Assembly: GCA_947167215.1 (NCBI GenBank)
Contig: CAMVHE010000029.1
Coordinates: 1-33,697 of the forward strand
From: an uncultured Clostridia bacterium
GTDB lineage: Bacteria > Bacillota > Clostridia > Christensenellales > Aristaeellaceae
Direction of reading: 5' to 3'
DNA: 33,697 bases
Part shown: piece after piece, positions 1 to 7,599 of the stretch
Numbering within the stretch: the first letter of the stretch is position 1
Layout of the letters: each line of letters starts with the position of its first letter
Notes under the pieces: generated by a model
Told to the model about the DNA's origin: nothing
Databases searched by the model: none
What the model saw: the letters and a program-made list of their open reading frames with translations, nothing else
Translations under genes and position numbers: made by a program

Positions 1-646
1 GAGTTATTTTCTTCTGGTGACCTCTATTTGCCAGTAATACTCAGACAAATACCGATTTTTATAGGTTAGTCTATAGTCCGATAATTTGGGAAAGTATTAT
101 TGTATATGGTCGTAATCACCATGGAAACCATCGAAGGAATGGCCAGTCGGATCGTAAGCTTTCTTATGGGTTCCGTGGTCATGCTTTCAAACTGATTCAA
201 GATGTACTCCTCTCCCCTGCACACCGGCAGCCGGATCATACGCTGCGGTTCTGGTCCCGCCTTCCTGTTTTACGGTACATTGTATGGTTCTTCCCTTCGC
301 GGTGCAATCGGAATCTCCGTAAAACCAGCCCTGTTACATTTCAATTTGAAACATCGATTTTCTTGGAAAAACGTGTTTGTTCAGATTTGCATCATATCTG
401 CACTACATTCCTTTCCCCCTGCCCAGGCATATTAAAAGACAGCCCTGCAGCAAACCTGCTGCAAAGACTGTCTTGTTCCATTTTACCGTCACAGAACACC
501 GGGCACACCTGTGTCTCCTTTCCGGAAAGCAGCCGAAACACGACAGCTGCTTCAAAGTGAAACACCTTTCCCACGCTTTGCCGTATCTCTTTTTTCCGAA
601 ACAGCTTCCATTATTCTTTCCGAATGCCCGGATTCCCTTCAGCCGT
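1..646. other. Left flank without a convincing gene
   Basis: No open frame here has both a ribosome binding site and a recognisable product. The first 110 bases are A+T-rich. A 29-codon frame (106-195, plus) encodes a hydrophobic peptide, but it lacks a clear Shine-Dalgarno site and I do not recognise it. The only structured element is the hairpin at 436-474. The remaining open frames are antisense or out-of-frame extensions of the minus-strand YitT gene. Confidence 0.5.
436..474 (-). terminator. Hairpin, probable terminator of the EamA-MATE-YitT unit
   Basis: A two-part stem is visible. AAGACAG pairs with CTGTCTT, and inside it TGCAGCA pairs with TGCTGCA, with small internal loops. On the minus strand the hairpin is followed by TTTTAAT. 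It lies about 170 bases beyond the stop of the YitT gene, so it could end that transcript. The distance and short U run keep confidence moderate. Confidence 0.45.
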
Positions 647-1525
647 TCATGTACCGGATGCTATTCCTTCGAAACCTTCTCCCATGGCTTTATTGACATC
701 GCTGAGGGTGACAAACGCCTTGCCATCTTCCTCTGCAATAATCTTGCGCAGCCGGGGAGCTTCCACCCTGCTGACGACACAGATCAGAATACCGGTATCC
801 CTGCCGGAAAAGGTTCCCTCGCCATACAGGCGTGTGCACCCGCGGTCCAGTTCCCGATGAATCCTGCGGAAGATATTCTCCGGGGCATCCGTCACAATGA
901 GAAACTGCATTGCCGTATTGAATCCCCGGATAATCTTGTCCATGCATACCGAGGCAGCTGCCACCGCCAGGGCAGACCAGAGGGCTGACTGAATGCCGAA
1001 AACCGCACTGGCGGAAATAACTACGGAAGTATCCAGCAGCATGCAGAATGCACCGACGGACAGAAAGGGCAATTTGGTATGGAGAATCTGCGCCGCCATG
1101 TCGGTGCCGCCGGTCGTTGCTCCGCCCCGTACCACCATCCCCAGTCCAATTCCCTCCACCGCACTTCCGAAGAGGGCAGCAAGGAGTATGTCGCCGGTAG
1201 CATCATACACCGGCATCGTATCAAGAAAGAAGGAGAGCAGGCTCATTGCAATAAAGGATCGTACCACAAAGCGCCAGGAAATACTCCTTGCTCCGTAAAG
1301 AAACAGCGGCACATTAATCAGAAAGCTGATAACGCCCACACTCAGGGGCAGAAAAGACGCCAGTACCGTCGCGATGCCTGTCACCCCTCCCGGAGCAATA
1401 TGATACGGAAGAAAAAAAGCATCAAAAGCGACTGCAATCAGCCAGGTCCCCGCAAAAAGAAGCAGATAATCCCTCAAAAGGGTTTTTCCTTCCCGCCGGA
1501 AGTCAATCCGGCGCAGATATTCCAT
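647..1525 (-). CDS. YitT family membrane protein (DUF161/DUF2179)
   Basis: An integral membrane protein of 292 residues. The N-terminal two thirds contain about five hydrophobic segments, beginning with the one at residues 19-37, and glycine-rich turns such as GVTGIATVL and GGATTGGTDM that are typical of the YitT/DUF161 family. The soluble C-terminal third (about 205-285) fits DUF2179, with a GCTRLYGEGTFSG stretch. Molecular function in this family is not established. The start is well supported: a GGAGGAGG site sits six bases before the ATG. That site lies inside the 3' end of the MATE gene, and the coding regions overlap by 23 bases, so translation is probably coupled. It is the last gene of a three-transporter block. 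Confidence 0.85.
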   Translation of the reverse strand: MEYLRRIDFRREGKTLLRDYLLLFAGTWLIAVAFDAFFLPYHIAPGGVTGIATVLASFLPLSVGVISFLINVPLFLYGARSISWRFVVRSFIAMSLLSFFLDTMPVYDATGDILLAALFGSAVEGIGLGMVVRGGATTGGTDMAAQILHTKLPFLSVGAFCMLLDTSVVISASAVFGIQSALWSALAVAAASVCMDKIIRGFNTAMQFLIVTDAPENIFRRIHRELDRGCTRLYGEGTFSGRDTGILICVVSRVEAPRLRKIIAEEDGKAFVTLSDVNKAMGEGFEGIASGT

Positions 1526-2864
1526 GCTTTTCCTCCTCCTTCAGCGTTCTGTAGACCGGAATGCTGACAATCGGCAGCGAGACAAGCCATGCCATACAGT
1601 CTGTTATATAGTAGGCATATATGCCGATCAGCGACGGTCCCAGCGTAATGGTCAGAATCCGGATAATGAGCTGCCCCACGCCGGCATATGCGCCATACTG
1701 TGCCTTGCGCAGGGACTGAATGGAAGCACGGTACATATACATGGGCGTCATGATCAGCATGCCCAGCATGATGACCCTCGTAGACTCCATGGCCACCTCA
1801 AATGCATTCTGGTAAAGCGCCGCGTCTTCTTTGGACAGGAAGAGCCCCAGCAGGAAGGGACGGTTCAGAATTACCAGGGTGATCATCACAACCGTCAGCC
1901 CAAAGGTAAAGATAATGGTCTGATGTATTCCCCTGCGTATCCGTGCAATCTTTCTCGCCCCGAGGTTCTGTCCCACAAAAACCGAAAGCCCGGACTGTAT
2001 CGCCATGATGATCGCCTCCAGCAGGCTGAAGAGCTTCCCCTGGGCTGAGTAGCCTGCAGCAAAAGCTGCCCCGAGCAGATTGCTCCGGCTCTGTACGATC
2101 AGGCCTCCCAGCGAGATGATCACACTGTTAAAGAACAGCGGAAACATCAGCCGCAGCGTTTCCATCATGACATCCTTATCCATCCGCTGTCGTATCCCGC
2201 GAAGCAGCCCCTCTCTCCGGCAGGCCAGCAGGCCGATGACGGCAGAAACAAGGATAGACAGGAAGGTGGCAAGGGCAGCACCGAACACCGCCCATCTGAA
2301 AACAAGAACAAACAGCAGATCCAGAAAAATATTCACAAGGGTGGATACAATCATTGCCGTCATGGTTACCTGACTGTTGCCCAGCGCTCTCAGCAATGCA
2401 GTTGTCAGCTGGAAAATCATCATGGGAAAAATGCAGAGTACATATACCGTCAGATAGATGCCCGCATCCTGCAGAATGCTTTCCGGCACACTGAGCGCGC
2501 TCAGAAGAAAACGCATCAGGGAAAGCAGAAGCAGAACACTTCCACAGGAAACAATAAAGTAGTACCACAATGCATTTACGACAATCGTGTGGAATGTCTT
2601 CATGTCCCCCTTGCCGACACAGATGGAAGCCTGAATGCTGAAGGCATTGCCGCTGTCCCGGCACAATGCGTTGATAAGCCAGCACATCCAGCTGGTACAG
2701 CTTACTGCCGCCAGTGCCTCCACGCCGCAGCCGACGCCGATTACACTGGCATCCACAAAATGGTAAAGCTGCTGGAACACGTTGCCAAGGATCAGCGGAA
2801 TCGCGAATGTCAGGATCTGCCAGAGGGGCATTCCCCGTGTCAGATCCATATTCTCCCGTTTCAT
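1503..2864 (-). CDS. MATE family efflux transporter
   Basis: A 453-residue polytopic membrane protein with the size and roughly twelve hydrophobic segments expected of MATE (NorM/DinF-like) exporters, which move drugs or metabolites out of the cell using a Na+ or H+ gradient. The N-terminus (PLWQILTFAIPLILGNVFQQ) matches the usual MATE entry, with an FQQLYHFVDASVIG stretch that parallels the conserved N-terminal motif of the family. The repeat of the fold begins near residue 235. The start codon follows an AGAGGAA site. The gene begins two bases beyond the EamA stop and overlaps the YitT start, so the three are very likely one transcript. The substrate cannot be inferred from sequence. Confidence 0.9.
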   Translation of the reverse strand: MKRENMDLTRGMPLWQILTFAIPLILGNVFQQLYHFVDASVIGVGCGVEALAAVSCTSWMCWLINALCRDSGNAFSIQASICVGKGDMKTFHTIVVNALWYYFIVSCGSVLLLLSLMRFLLSALSVPESILQDAGIYLTVYVLCIFPMMIFQLTTALLRALGNSQVTMTAMIVSTLVNIFLDLLFVLVFRWAVFGAALATFLSILVSAVIGLLACRREGLLRGIRQRMDKDVMMETLRLMFPLFFNSVIISLGGLIVQSRSNLLGAAFAAGYSAQGKLFSLLEAIIMAIQSGLSVFVGQNLGARKIARIRRGIHQTIIFTFGLTVVMITLVILNRPFLLGLFLSKEDAALYQNAFEVAMESTRVIMLGMLIMTPMYMYRASIQSLRKAQYGAYAGVGQLIIRILTITLGPSLIGIYAYYITDCMAWLVSLPIVSIPVYRTLKEEEKHGISAPD

Positions 2865-2866
2865 TT

Positions 2867-3739
2867 TTATGGGTTCCTCTCCCTTTCCTTACGGTGATCC
2901 GCCCAGGCAATACAAAGCACTGCCAGAATGGCCAGCACGCAGCCGAGGATGGTTTTGCCCGTCAGCTGATAATGATAGATCAGCGTGGAAACAATCATGC
3001 TGGTCATGGGTTCAAAAAGACTGAAAAATGAAGCGGATGTTGCACCGACTATCTCGACTCCCCGGGCAAATGCCGCCGTTGCCACGGCGAACATGATGCC
3101 GGACAGCAGCAGACACAGGAGATTGACGGGATCGGAAAGGCCCTGCATGCTTCCTCCGAAGAGACTGCCAATCACTGCCACCGTCAGTATTCCCAGCGCA
3201 ATATATACCATCTTGACGCTGTCCCCTATGCCGTGGATCGGCAGACGGTCCATCAGGATGATGTAAATCACATAAGTCACGCTGGAGAGCGCTGCCAGCA
3301 GGACACCGGAAATGGCCAGACCTTCCATGCCCCCCGTAATGAACACAAGACCCGTAACCGACAGCACAATGGCCGCACCGTGCACCAGGGTCATCCGTAC
3401 CCTGAAAAAAACCGCCATTGCCAGACAGACCAGGGAGGGATACATGAAGTGGATGACCGTCGAGCACCCCACCGGTATTCTTTCATAGGACAGTGCAAGC
3501 AGCAGATTGGTGCCCCCCATAAAAAGCCCCAGCGTCCACAGGTTCCGCATTTCCGTGCCGGTGATACGAAGCCGCTCATGCCGAAGAACGGCAAGCCCTC
3601 CGTACAGCAGAATGGTAAAGCCTGCGATGACGATCATCGCCTGCGTCTCTCCAATGCCTCTTGCCAGTGCATATTCCAGTACGGACGGTTCAATACCGTA
3701 AAGTACTGCGGACAGCAAAACCATTAAATACCCGTTCAT
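2867..3739 (-). CDS. EamA/DMT family transporter
   Basis: A drug/metabolite transporter superfamily protein of about 290 residues with ten hydrophobic segments arranged as two EamA repeats (about 5-130 and 140-280). The second repeat contains GATSASFFSLFEPMTSMI, close to the conserved GA-x-x-A-x-x-x-LEP-like signature of the family. I chose the ATG at 3739 because the upstream in-frame TTG at 3760 lies inside a terminator hairpin. No good Shine-Dalgarno site precedes the ATG. The stop of a 13-codon frame running through the terminator lies just upstream. The gene is the head of the EamA-MATE-YitT block. The substrate is unknown; amino-acid or metabolite export is typical of the family. Confidence 0.85.
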   Translation of the reverse strand: MNGYLMVLLSAVLYGIEPSVLEYALARGIGETQAMIVIAGFTILLYGGLAVLRHERLRITGTEMRNLWTLGLFMGGTNLLLALSYERIPVGCSTVIHFMYPSLVCLAMAVFFRVRMTLVHGAAIVLSVTGLVFITGGMEGLAISGVLLAALSSVTYVIYIILMDRLPIHGIGDSVKMVYIALGILTVAVIGSLFGGSMQGLSDPVNLLCLLLSGIMFAVATAAFARGVEIVGATSASFFSLFEPMTSMIVSTLIYHYQLTGKTILGCVLAILAVLCIAWADHRKERERNP

Positions 3740-3743
3740 ACCC

Positions 3744-3785
3744 CTAAAAAGCCGCAGCAAAAATGCTGCGGCCCTTTCTTCTCAT
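3744..3785 (-). other. 13-codon frame through the terminator, possible coupling peptide
   Basis: An ATG ten bases after the bicupin stop opens a 13-residue frame (MRRKGRSIFAAAF) that reads across the terminator hairpin and ends in TAG, four bases before the EamA ATG. There is no Shine-Dalgarno site, so only reinitiation by ribosomes leaving the bicupin gene would translate it. Ribosomes on it would also melt the hairpin. This may be chance. Confidence 0.25.
3746..3772 (-). terminator. Rho-independent terminator of the sugar/bicupin operon
   Basis: On the minus strand GCCGCAGC, loop ATTTTT, GCTGCGGC is followed directly by TTTTT. The stem is perfect and G+C-rich. It lies 24 bases after the bicupin stop and its U tract ends only seven bases before the EamA ATG. 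Confidence 0.85.
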
Positions 3786-3795
3786 TTTTGTGTGT

Positions 3796-4608
3796 TTACG
3801 CTTTTGCCTTGGCTGCCTGATACTCTGCATAGGCTTCCTTGGGCGAGCGGTTTGTCACGCTGGCTTTATTATAGATGGTCAGGTCATCTTCGCTGTAATA
3901 CTCAATCCAGACATAGAAGACCTCTTTTCCGGGTTTGGCCAGCAGCTTGTGATCCTTGCCGGCAAAGATGAAGGAGAAGTCGCCTTCCTTCTGCTCCGCC
4001 GTATCTCCTTCCACGTCCAGCGTAAAGTCTGATCCGGGAAGGCAATAGTTCCACTGGTGGACCTCCGGATGGCCTTTCTCGTCCGTACCGGCTCCAACCG
4101 CCCGTACAACACCAGCCGTCACATGGCCCAGCATCATGCCCTGGAGGATCGTCCAGGAGTGGGTTCCCGGCAGCTTGCATTCCTGTCCATACTCCACAGC
4201 CTGCGTATAGGGCTTGAAGAAAGGCAGGTGCTTATGCCAGTGTTTAAACTGATTACGGTCCCATTCGTTCATGGGGAAAACACCCATCACGTACTCAAGA
4301 TCCTCAATCGCCCCTATAGTATACGCTATATGGTCAAATTCGGGAACAAAGAAAGAAAGTTCTTCCACATGAAAAGTTTCTTCACCGCAGCGGATATATC
4401 CGCGCCTGCCGTTAAAGACAAGCATGACGATGGAATCCGGATAAAGCTTCGGCATGACCTTTGCGCCGGCTTTCAGATTGCAGCGATAGAATTTGATGCC
4501 GTAATGCTGTATTTCCGCAAAATCGCGATCCAGCGGCATTTCTGTCTGGGCATACCCGTTTTCAAAGCCCTTTACCTCATCTGCTCTGCAGACATACTGA
4601 TAATCCAT
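3796..4608 (-). CDS. Bicupin-fold protein, probable sugar-processing enzyme (paralogue 1)
   Basis: A 270-residue soluble protein with two beta-rich halves, each consistent with a cupin. The C-terminal half has a metal-site-like motif GHPEVHQWNY followed by GDFSFIFAGKDH, which fits the second cupin motif (G-x5-P-x-G-x2-H) except that phenylalanine replaces proline. It is clearly homologous to the next gene upstream. Bicupins include KduI- and IolB-type sugar isomerases and ureidoglycine aminohydrolase; I cannot assign one of these. The start at 4608 is preferred over the ATG at 4617 because AAGGAGG lies nine bases before it and abuts the other. It is the last gene of the sugar ABC transporter cluster, so a role in converting the imported sugar acid or sugar is inferred. 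Confidence 0.6.
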   Translation of the reverse strand: MDYQYVCRADEVKGFENGYAQTEMPLDRDFAEIQHYGIKFYRCNLKAGAKVMPKLYPDSIVMLVFNGRRGYIRCGEETFHVEELSFFVPEFDHIAYTIGAIEDLEYVMGVFPMNEWDRNQFKHWHKHLPFFKPYTQAVEYGQECKLPGTHSWTILQGMMLGHVTAGVVRAVGAGTDEKGHPEVHQWNYCLPGSDFTLDVEGDTAEQKEGDFSFIFAGKDHKLLAKPGKEVFYVWIEYYSEDDLTIYNKASVTNRSPKEAYAEYQAAKAKA

Positions 4609-4622
4609 GATCTCCATCCTCC

Positions 4623-5378
4623 TTATTGTCCGCGCTTATGGGTATTGAACTCAACCCAAGTGTAATGGACGTACTGTCCCACTTCGGCATACAGGGTATG
4701 GTCGGGGCCAGCCGGGATGAAGTCCCAGTCACCTTCCACGCGATCAAAATGATCAATGTTCTCCACATCGCCGCTGCCCACATTCATCCAGTAGTCTGCA
4801 CCTTCCAGCGCATAATTCCACTGATGGACCTCAGGATGTCCCTTTTCCACGGTGCCGCCGCAGTCACTGGATTCACAGATGCCGCAGGTCAGGCGGCCAA
4901 GACGGTCAAATTCCCCATAAAGAACGGTTCTCGAGATGGTTCCAGGGGTCTTGCAGTCCTGATCGTACCGGTCACACTGTTCTTCCGTGCGGAAGAACGG
5001 AAGCGCCAGCTGCGTATCCTTTGCACACTGCCAGTCATGAGAATCCATGTGGGCAACCACCTGAATAAATTCAAAATCGGTCACGGCGGTGATGCAGTAT
5101 GCTTCCTTATCATAATTGGGAGCATAGAAGCAAACCGTATCGAGATTATAGGTACGATGTTCATCCTTCAGGATGCCTTCTCCGCCATGAACGTGTCCGA
5201 ACAAATACAATACACTGCTGTCTGCATACAATGCCGGAGTATAGGTGCTGCCGGCCTTCATATACACCTTGAATGCACGTACCTCATCATGGGTACCCGG
5301 GAGGAGTTCCAGCACCTCAACGCCGTCCGCGTTGTAGTTTTTGACGTGGCTGGCCTCATAAAAAGCATAGGCATTCAT
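4623..5378 (-). CDS. Bicupin-fold protein, probable sugar-processing enzyme (paralogue 2)
   Basis: A 251-residue soluble protein homologous to its downstream neighbour. Both carry KGHPEVHQWNY near the start of the C-terminal cupin, and here the second motif is intact (GDWDFIPAGPDH, matching G-x5-P-x-G-x2-H). The N-terminal half (about 1-120) shows a second, more divergent cupin-like pattern. A GAAAGGATG site precedes the ATG. The two genes are 14 bases apart and lie directly downstream of the solute-binding protein gene, with a hairpin in between, so they probably share its sugar-responsive transcription. Two unequal copies suggest either a heteromeric enzyme or two successive steps. The exact reaction is unknown. 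Confidence 0.6.
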   Translation of the reverse strand: MNAYAFYEASHVKNYNADGVEVLELLPGTHDEVRAFKVYMKAGSTYTPALYADSSVLYLFGHVHGGEGILKDEHRTYNLDTVCFYAPNYDKEAYCITAVTDFEFIQVVAHMDSHDWQCAKDTQLALPFFRTEEQCDRYDQDCKTPGTISRTVLYGEFDRLGRLTCGICESSDCGGTVEKGHPEVHQWNYALEGADYWMNVGSGDVENIDHFDRVEGDWDFIPAGPDHTLYAEVGQYVHYTWVEFNTHKRGQ

Positions 5379-5401
5379 GTTCTATCATCCTTTCTGATAA
5401 A

Positions 5402-5427
5402 TCCCACAGTCCCGAAGGACTGTGGGA
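5402..5427 (-). terminator. Hairpin after the solute-binding protein gene (partial terminator or mRNA stabiliser)
   Basis: TCCCACAGTCC, loop TTCG, GGACTGTGGGA is a perfect 11-bp stem with a very stable UUCG-type loop on the minus strand. It is followed by TTTATC, a poor U tract. No promoter fits in the 23 bases between it and the bicupin ATG, so read-through is likely. Confidence 0.65.
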
Positions 5428-5439
5428 AAAGTTAGCGGT

Positions 5440-6711
5440 TTACTCGTAGAAGCCGTCTGCATAATCCTTGAAGATCTGCTCATAGCGCTCTGTAAAGGCT
5501 TCACGTGTGAAGTCCTTCGCCACAAAACGTGCCCAGGCCTCTTCAAGATCGGTCATGATCACTGCAGGCATGAACTGGTACATGGACTCGGAGGCACGGC
5601 CTTCCTGCATCAGAGCGATAACGTCCTTGCCAAGAGCCGGCAGATTCTCGGATACTTCCAGGGTAATCACGGAAGTCGGGCTGCCCATGGTTTCCTGATG
5701 CCATTTGGCGGCTTCGGGAGAGTCAATGATAAAGCTTGCAAATTCCTTTGCTGCCTTTTCCTTTGCAGGATCAGCATTCTTGGTAACGGAGATGCCGATG
5801 GTCTGGAGCTGCAGGTTGTTGGCTGCAGGATCATTGGAAACCGGCAGCACGTCCTGCTTCACATGGTTCAGCAGTTCGGGGTTGGTATTGGCGATGTTCG
5901 GAGTTTCCCAGGAACCCTCGCCGACCAGCATTGCGCATTCTTCGAGGAAGAAGGCATTGCGGCAGGTCCACTTGTTCGTTGCAATGGCACCTTCCTGAGC
6001 ATACTCGATCAGGATCTCATAGGTATCCATGAAGTCGTTCCATTCCTTGTCATTTGCCAGGTCCACATCCTCACCGGCAAGCATACGCTCGAGGAACTCA
6101 CGGCCCTGTCCTTCCTTGTTGCCAAGCCAGGTCGGTCCAACCCAGTTGAAGAGGTTCAGATAGGTTTCTGCCCACTGATGCATGAACGGCGTGATTCCGG
6201 CAGCCTTGAGGTCTGCAGCCAGCTTGGCCAGTTCATCTCTGGTCTGGGGAGTATGGTCCCAGCCTACCTTTTCCAGAATGCCGGTGTTATAGAGAATGCC
6301 TGTGCCTTCTTCATAGACCGGTGCGATAATGAAGCCGTAGTTTTCATCCGATCCGATCTGGATCTGGTTTTCCGTCAGGTCAGCATATGCGGGGAAGTCG
6401 GTGCTCAGGTCCGCACAATACTGGAACCATTCCGAGTTCAGGCGGCCATAGGCAATGCTGATGATATCCGGCAGTTCTCCGGCTGCCAGGTCAGCCTTCA
6501 GCAGGTCATTGTAAACGTCGGAGCTGGGGAAAGTTGCGTCGATGGACTCGATTTCAGGGTGCTGTGCCATGTAGGCGTCGATAAGCACATTGAAGTTATC
6601 GGTCCACTGTCCAAGAGGCATGCAGACAGTCAGTTTGATGCCGTCTGCCATAGCCGTGCCCATCATCATGAGGCAAGCCAGCATAAGTACGATTGCGAGC
6701 GTCTTTTTCAT
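5440..6711 (-). CDS. Extracellular sugar-binding protein of an ABC importer
   Basis: A 423-residue family 1 extracellular solute-binding protein. After the signal peptide it has the typical order of the family: an early beta-strand (IKLTVCMPLG), a helix ending in YMAQHPEIESI, the segment ADLAAGELPDIISI, and a late EKAAKEFASFIIDSPEAAKW helix. The start at 6711 is preferred because AGGAG lies nine bases before it and a canonical Lys-rich signal sequence follows; the ORF could extend to 6747. The signal peptide ends GTAMA-D, fitting signal peptidase I, and no good lipobox is seen. The gene follows the two permeases. The family binds mono- or oligosaccharides; the actual ligand is unknown. Confidence 0.9.
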   Translation of the reverse strand: MKKTLAIVLMLACLMMMGTAMADGIKLTVCMPLGQWTDNFNVLIDAYMAQHPEIESIDATFPSSDVYNDLLKADLAAGELPDIISIAYGRLNSEWFQYCADLSTDFPAYADLTENQIQIGSDENYGFIIAPVYEEGTGILYNTGILEKVGWDHTPQTRDELAKLAADLKAAGITPFMHQWAETYLNLFNWVGPTWLGNKEGQGREFLERMLAGEDVDLANDKEWNDFMDTYEILIEYAQEGAIATNKWTCRNAFFLEECAMLVGEGSWETPNIANTNPELLNHVKQDVLPVSNDPAANNLQLQTIGISVTKNADPAKEKAAKEFASFIIDSPEAAKWHQETMGSPTSVITLEVSENLPALGKDVIALMQEGRASESMYQFMPAVIMTDLEEAWARFVAKDFTREAFTERYEQIFKDYADGFYE

Positions 6712-6768
6712 TTTTCCTGTCTCCTTTTGTGTTTTATTTATAAACAATTCTCCTGAATTGTTATAACC

Positions 6769-7599
6769 TTATCCTTTCACAGATCCTGCCACAACGCCTT
6801 CCAGCACCTGGCGTTGGGCAATCACAAAGAAAATAAACAACGGAGTAATCGACAGCGTTACAGCTGCCACAGCAGTATCCCAGGAAAAGAATGCTTCGTT
6901 AAACAGCGACTGCATGGCGATCTGTATCGTCCTGTAAGCCGTCTTCGTAAGGATAAACTGCGTCATGAGGTAATCATTCCAGTAAGTCAGTACGTTCAGG
7001 GTTACAATGGTAAACATCGTGCCGCGGATCAGCGGAAAAACCACCCGCCAGAACAGGGACAGGGTTCCGCATCCGTCAATGATCGCCGCTTCTTCAATAT
7101 CCAGCGGGATATTCTTCACAGCGCCGGTTACCAGGAAAAGGCTCATGGGCAGTGAGAAGACCCAGAAGCTGATGACGACGCCGGAAAGATGATTGCCAAG
7201 TTTTAAAATACCGATCATCTTGGCAAACGTGATCATAATGCACTGGAAAGGCACGCACATTCCGCTCAGGAACAGCAGATTCCAGATAGTGGTGAAGGGA
7301 TTTTTGTGTCTGGCAATCCAGTAGCCTGTCATACCGGAGATTACTACGCACCCAAGCGCCGAAAAAATGGTAATGATCGCCGTGTTCTTCAGCACTGTCA
7401 GAAAGTTCAGACGCTGAAAGGCTTCCACAAAGTTGTGCAGTGTCGGTTCCTTTGGCCATGCGGCAATATTGGCTGCAATTTCTGCATAGGGCTTAAAGGC
7501 ATTGAGAACCGTAAAGTACAGCGGGATCATCACAATCATCGCAGAGATGAAAATGAGAATTTCGCGGATTGCGACGTCTACCCTCTCACGCCGTTTCAT
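6769..7599 (-). CDS. Sugar ABC transporter permease, MalG/LacG-like
   Basis: A 276-residue inner-membrane permease with six hydrophobic segments. It contains the ABC importer EAA-type loop near residues 173-195 (IEEAAIIDGCGTLSLFWRVV), which docks the ATPase. It ends in VLEGVVAGSVKG, the usual C-terminus of the MalG subfamily. The ATG directly follows the TAA of the other permease and is preceded by GAGGTGG, so translation is coupled. No nucleotide-binding subunit is encoded in the window; such importers commonly borrow a shared MsmK-type ATPase encoded elsewhere. Partners are the adjacent permease and the solute-binding protein. Confidence 0.92.
   Translation of the reverse strand: MKRRERVDVAIREILIFISAMIVMIPLYFTVLNAFKPYAEIAANIAAWPKEPTLHNFVEAFQRLNFLTVLKNTAIITIFSALGCVVISGMTGYWIARHKNPFTTIWNLLFLSGMCVPFQCIMITFAKMIGILKLGNHLSGVVISFWVFSLPMSLFLVTGAVKNIPLDIEEAAIIDGCGTLSLFWRVVFPLIRGTMFTIVTLNVLTYWNDYLMTQFILTKTAYRTIQIAMQSLFNEAFFSWDTAVAAVTLSITPLFIFFVIAQRQVLEGVVAGSVKG

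Noticed and set aside
106..195. 29-codon hydrophobic peptide frame at the left edge
   Set aside because: There is no Shine-Dalgarno site and no recognised toxin or peptide family, and the region is otherwise empty.
392..574. 60-codon minus-strand frame downstream of the YitT gene
   Set aside because: It would start at GTG without a convincing ribosome binding site and it runs through the hairpin at 436-474.
377..988. 203-codon plus-strand frame overlapping the YitT gene
   Set aside because: Most of it is antisense to the YitT coding region, and the rest is low-complexity without a start signal.
5422..6756. Plus-strand open frame of 444 codons antisense to the solute-binding protein
   Set aside because: The minus-strand frame has a signal peptide and family motifs. 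The plus frame is compositionally odd and lacks a start signal.
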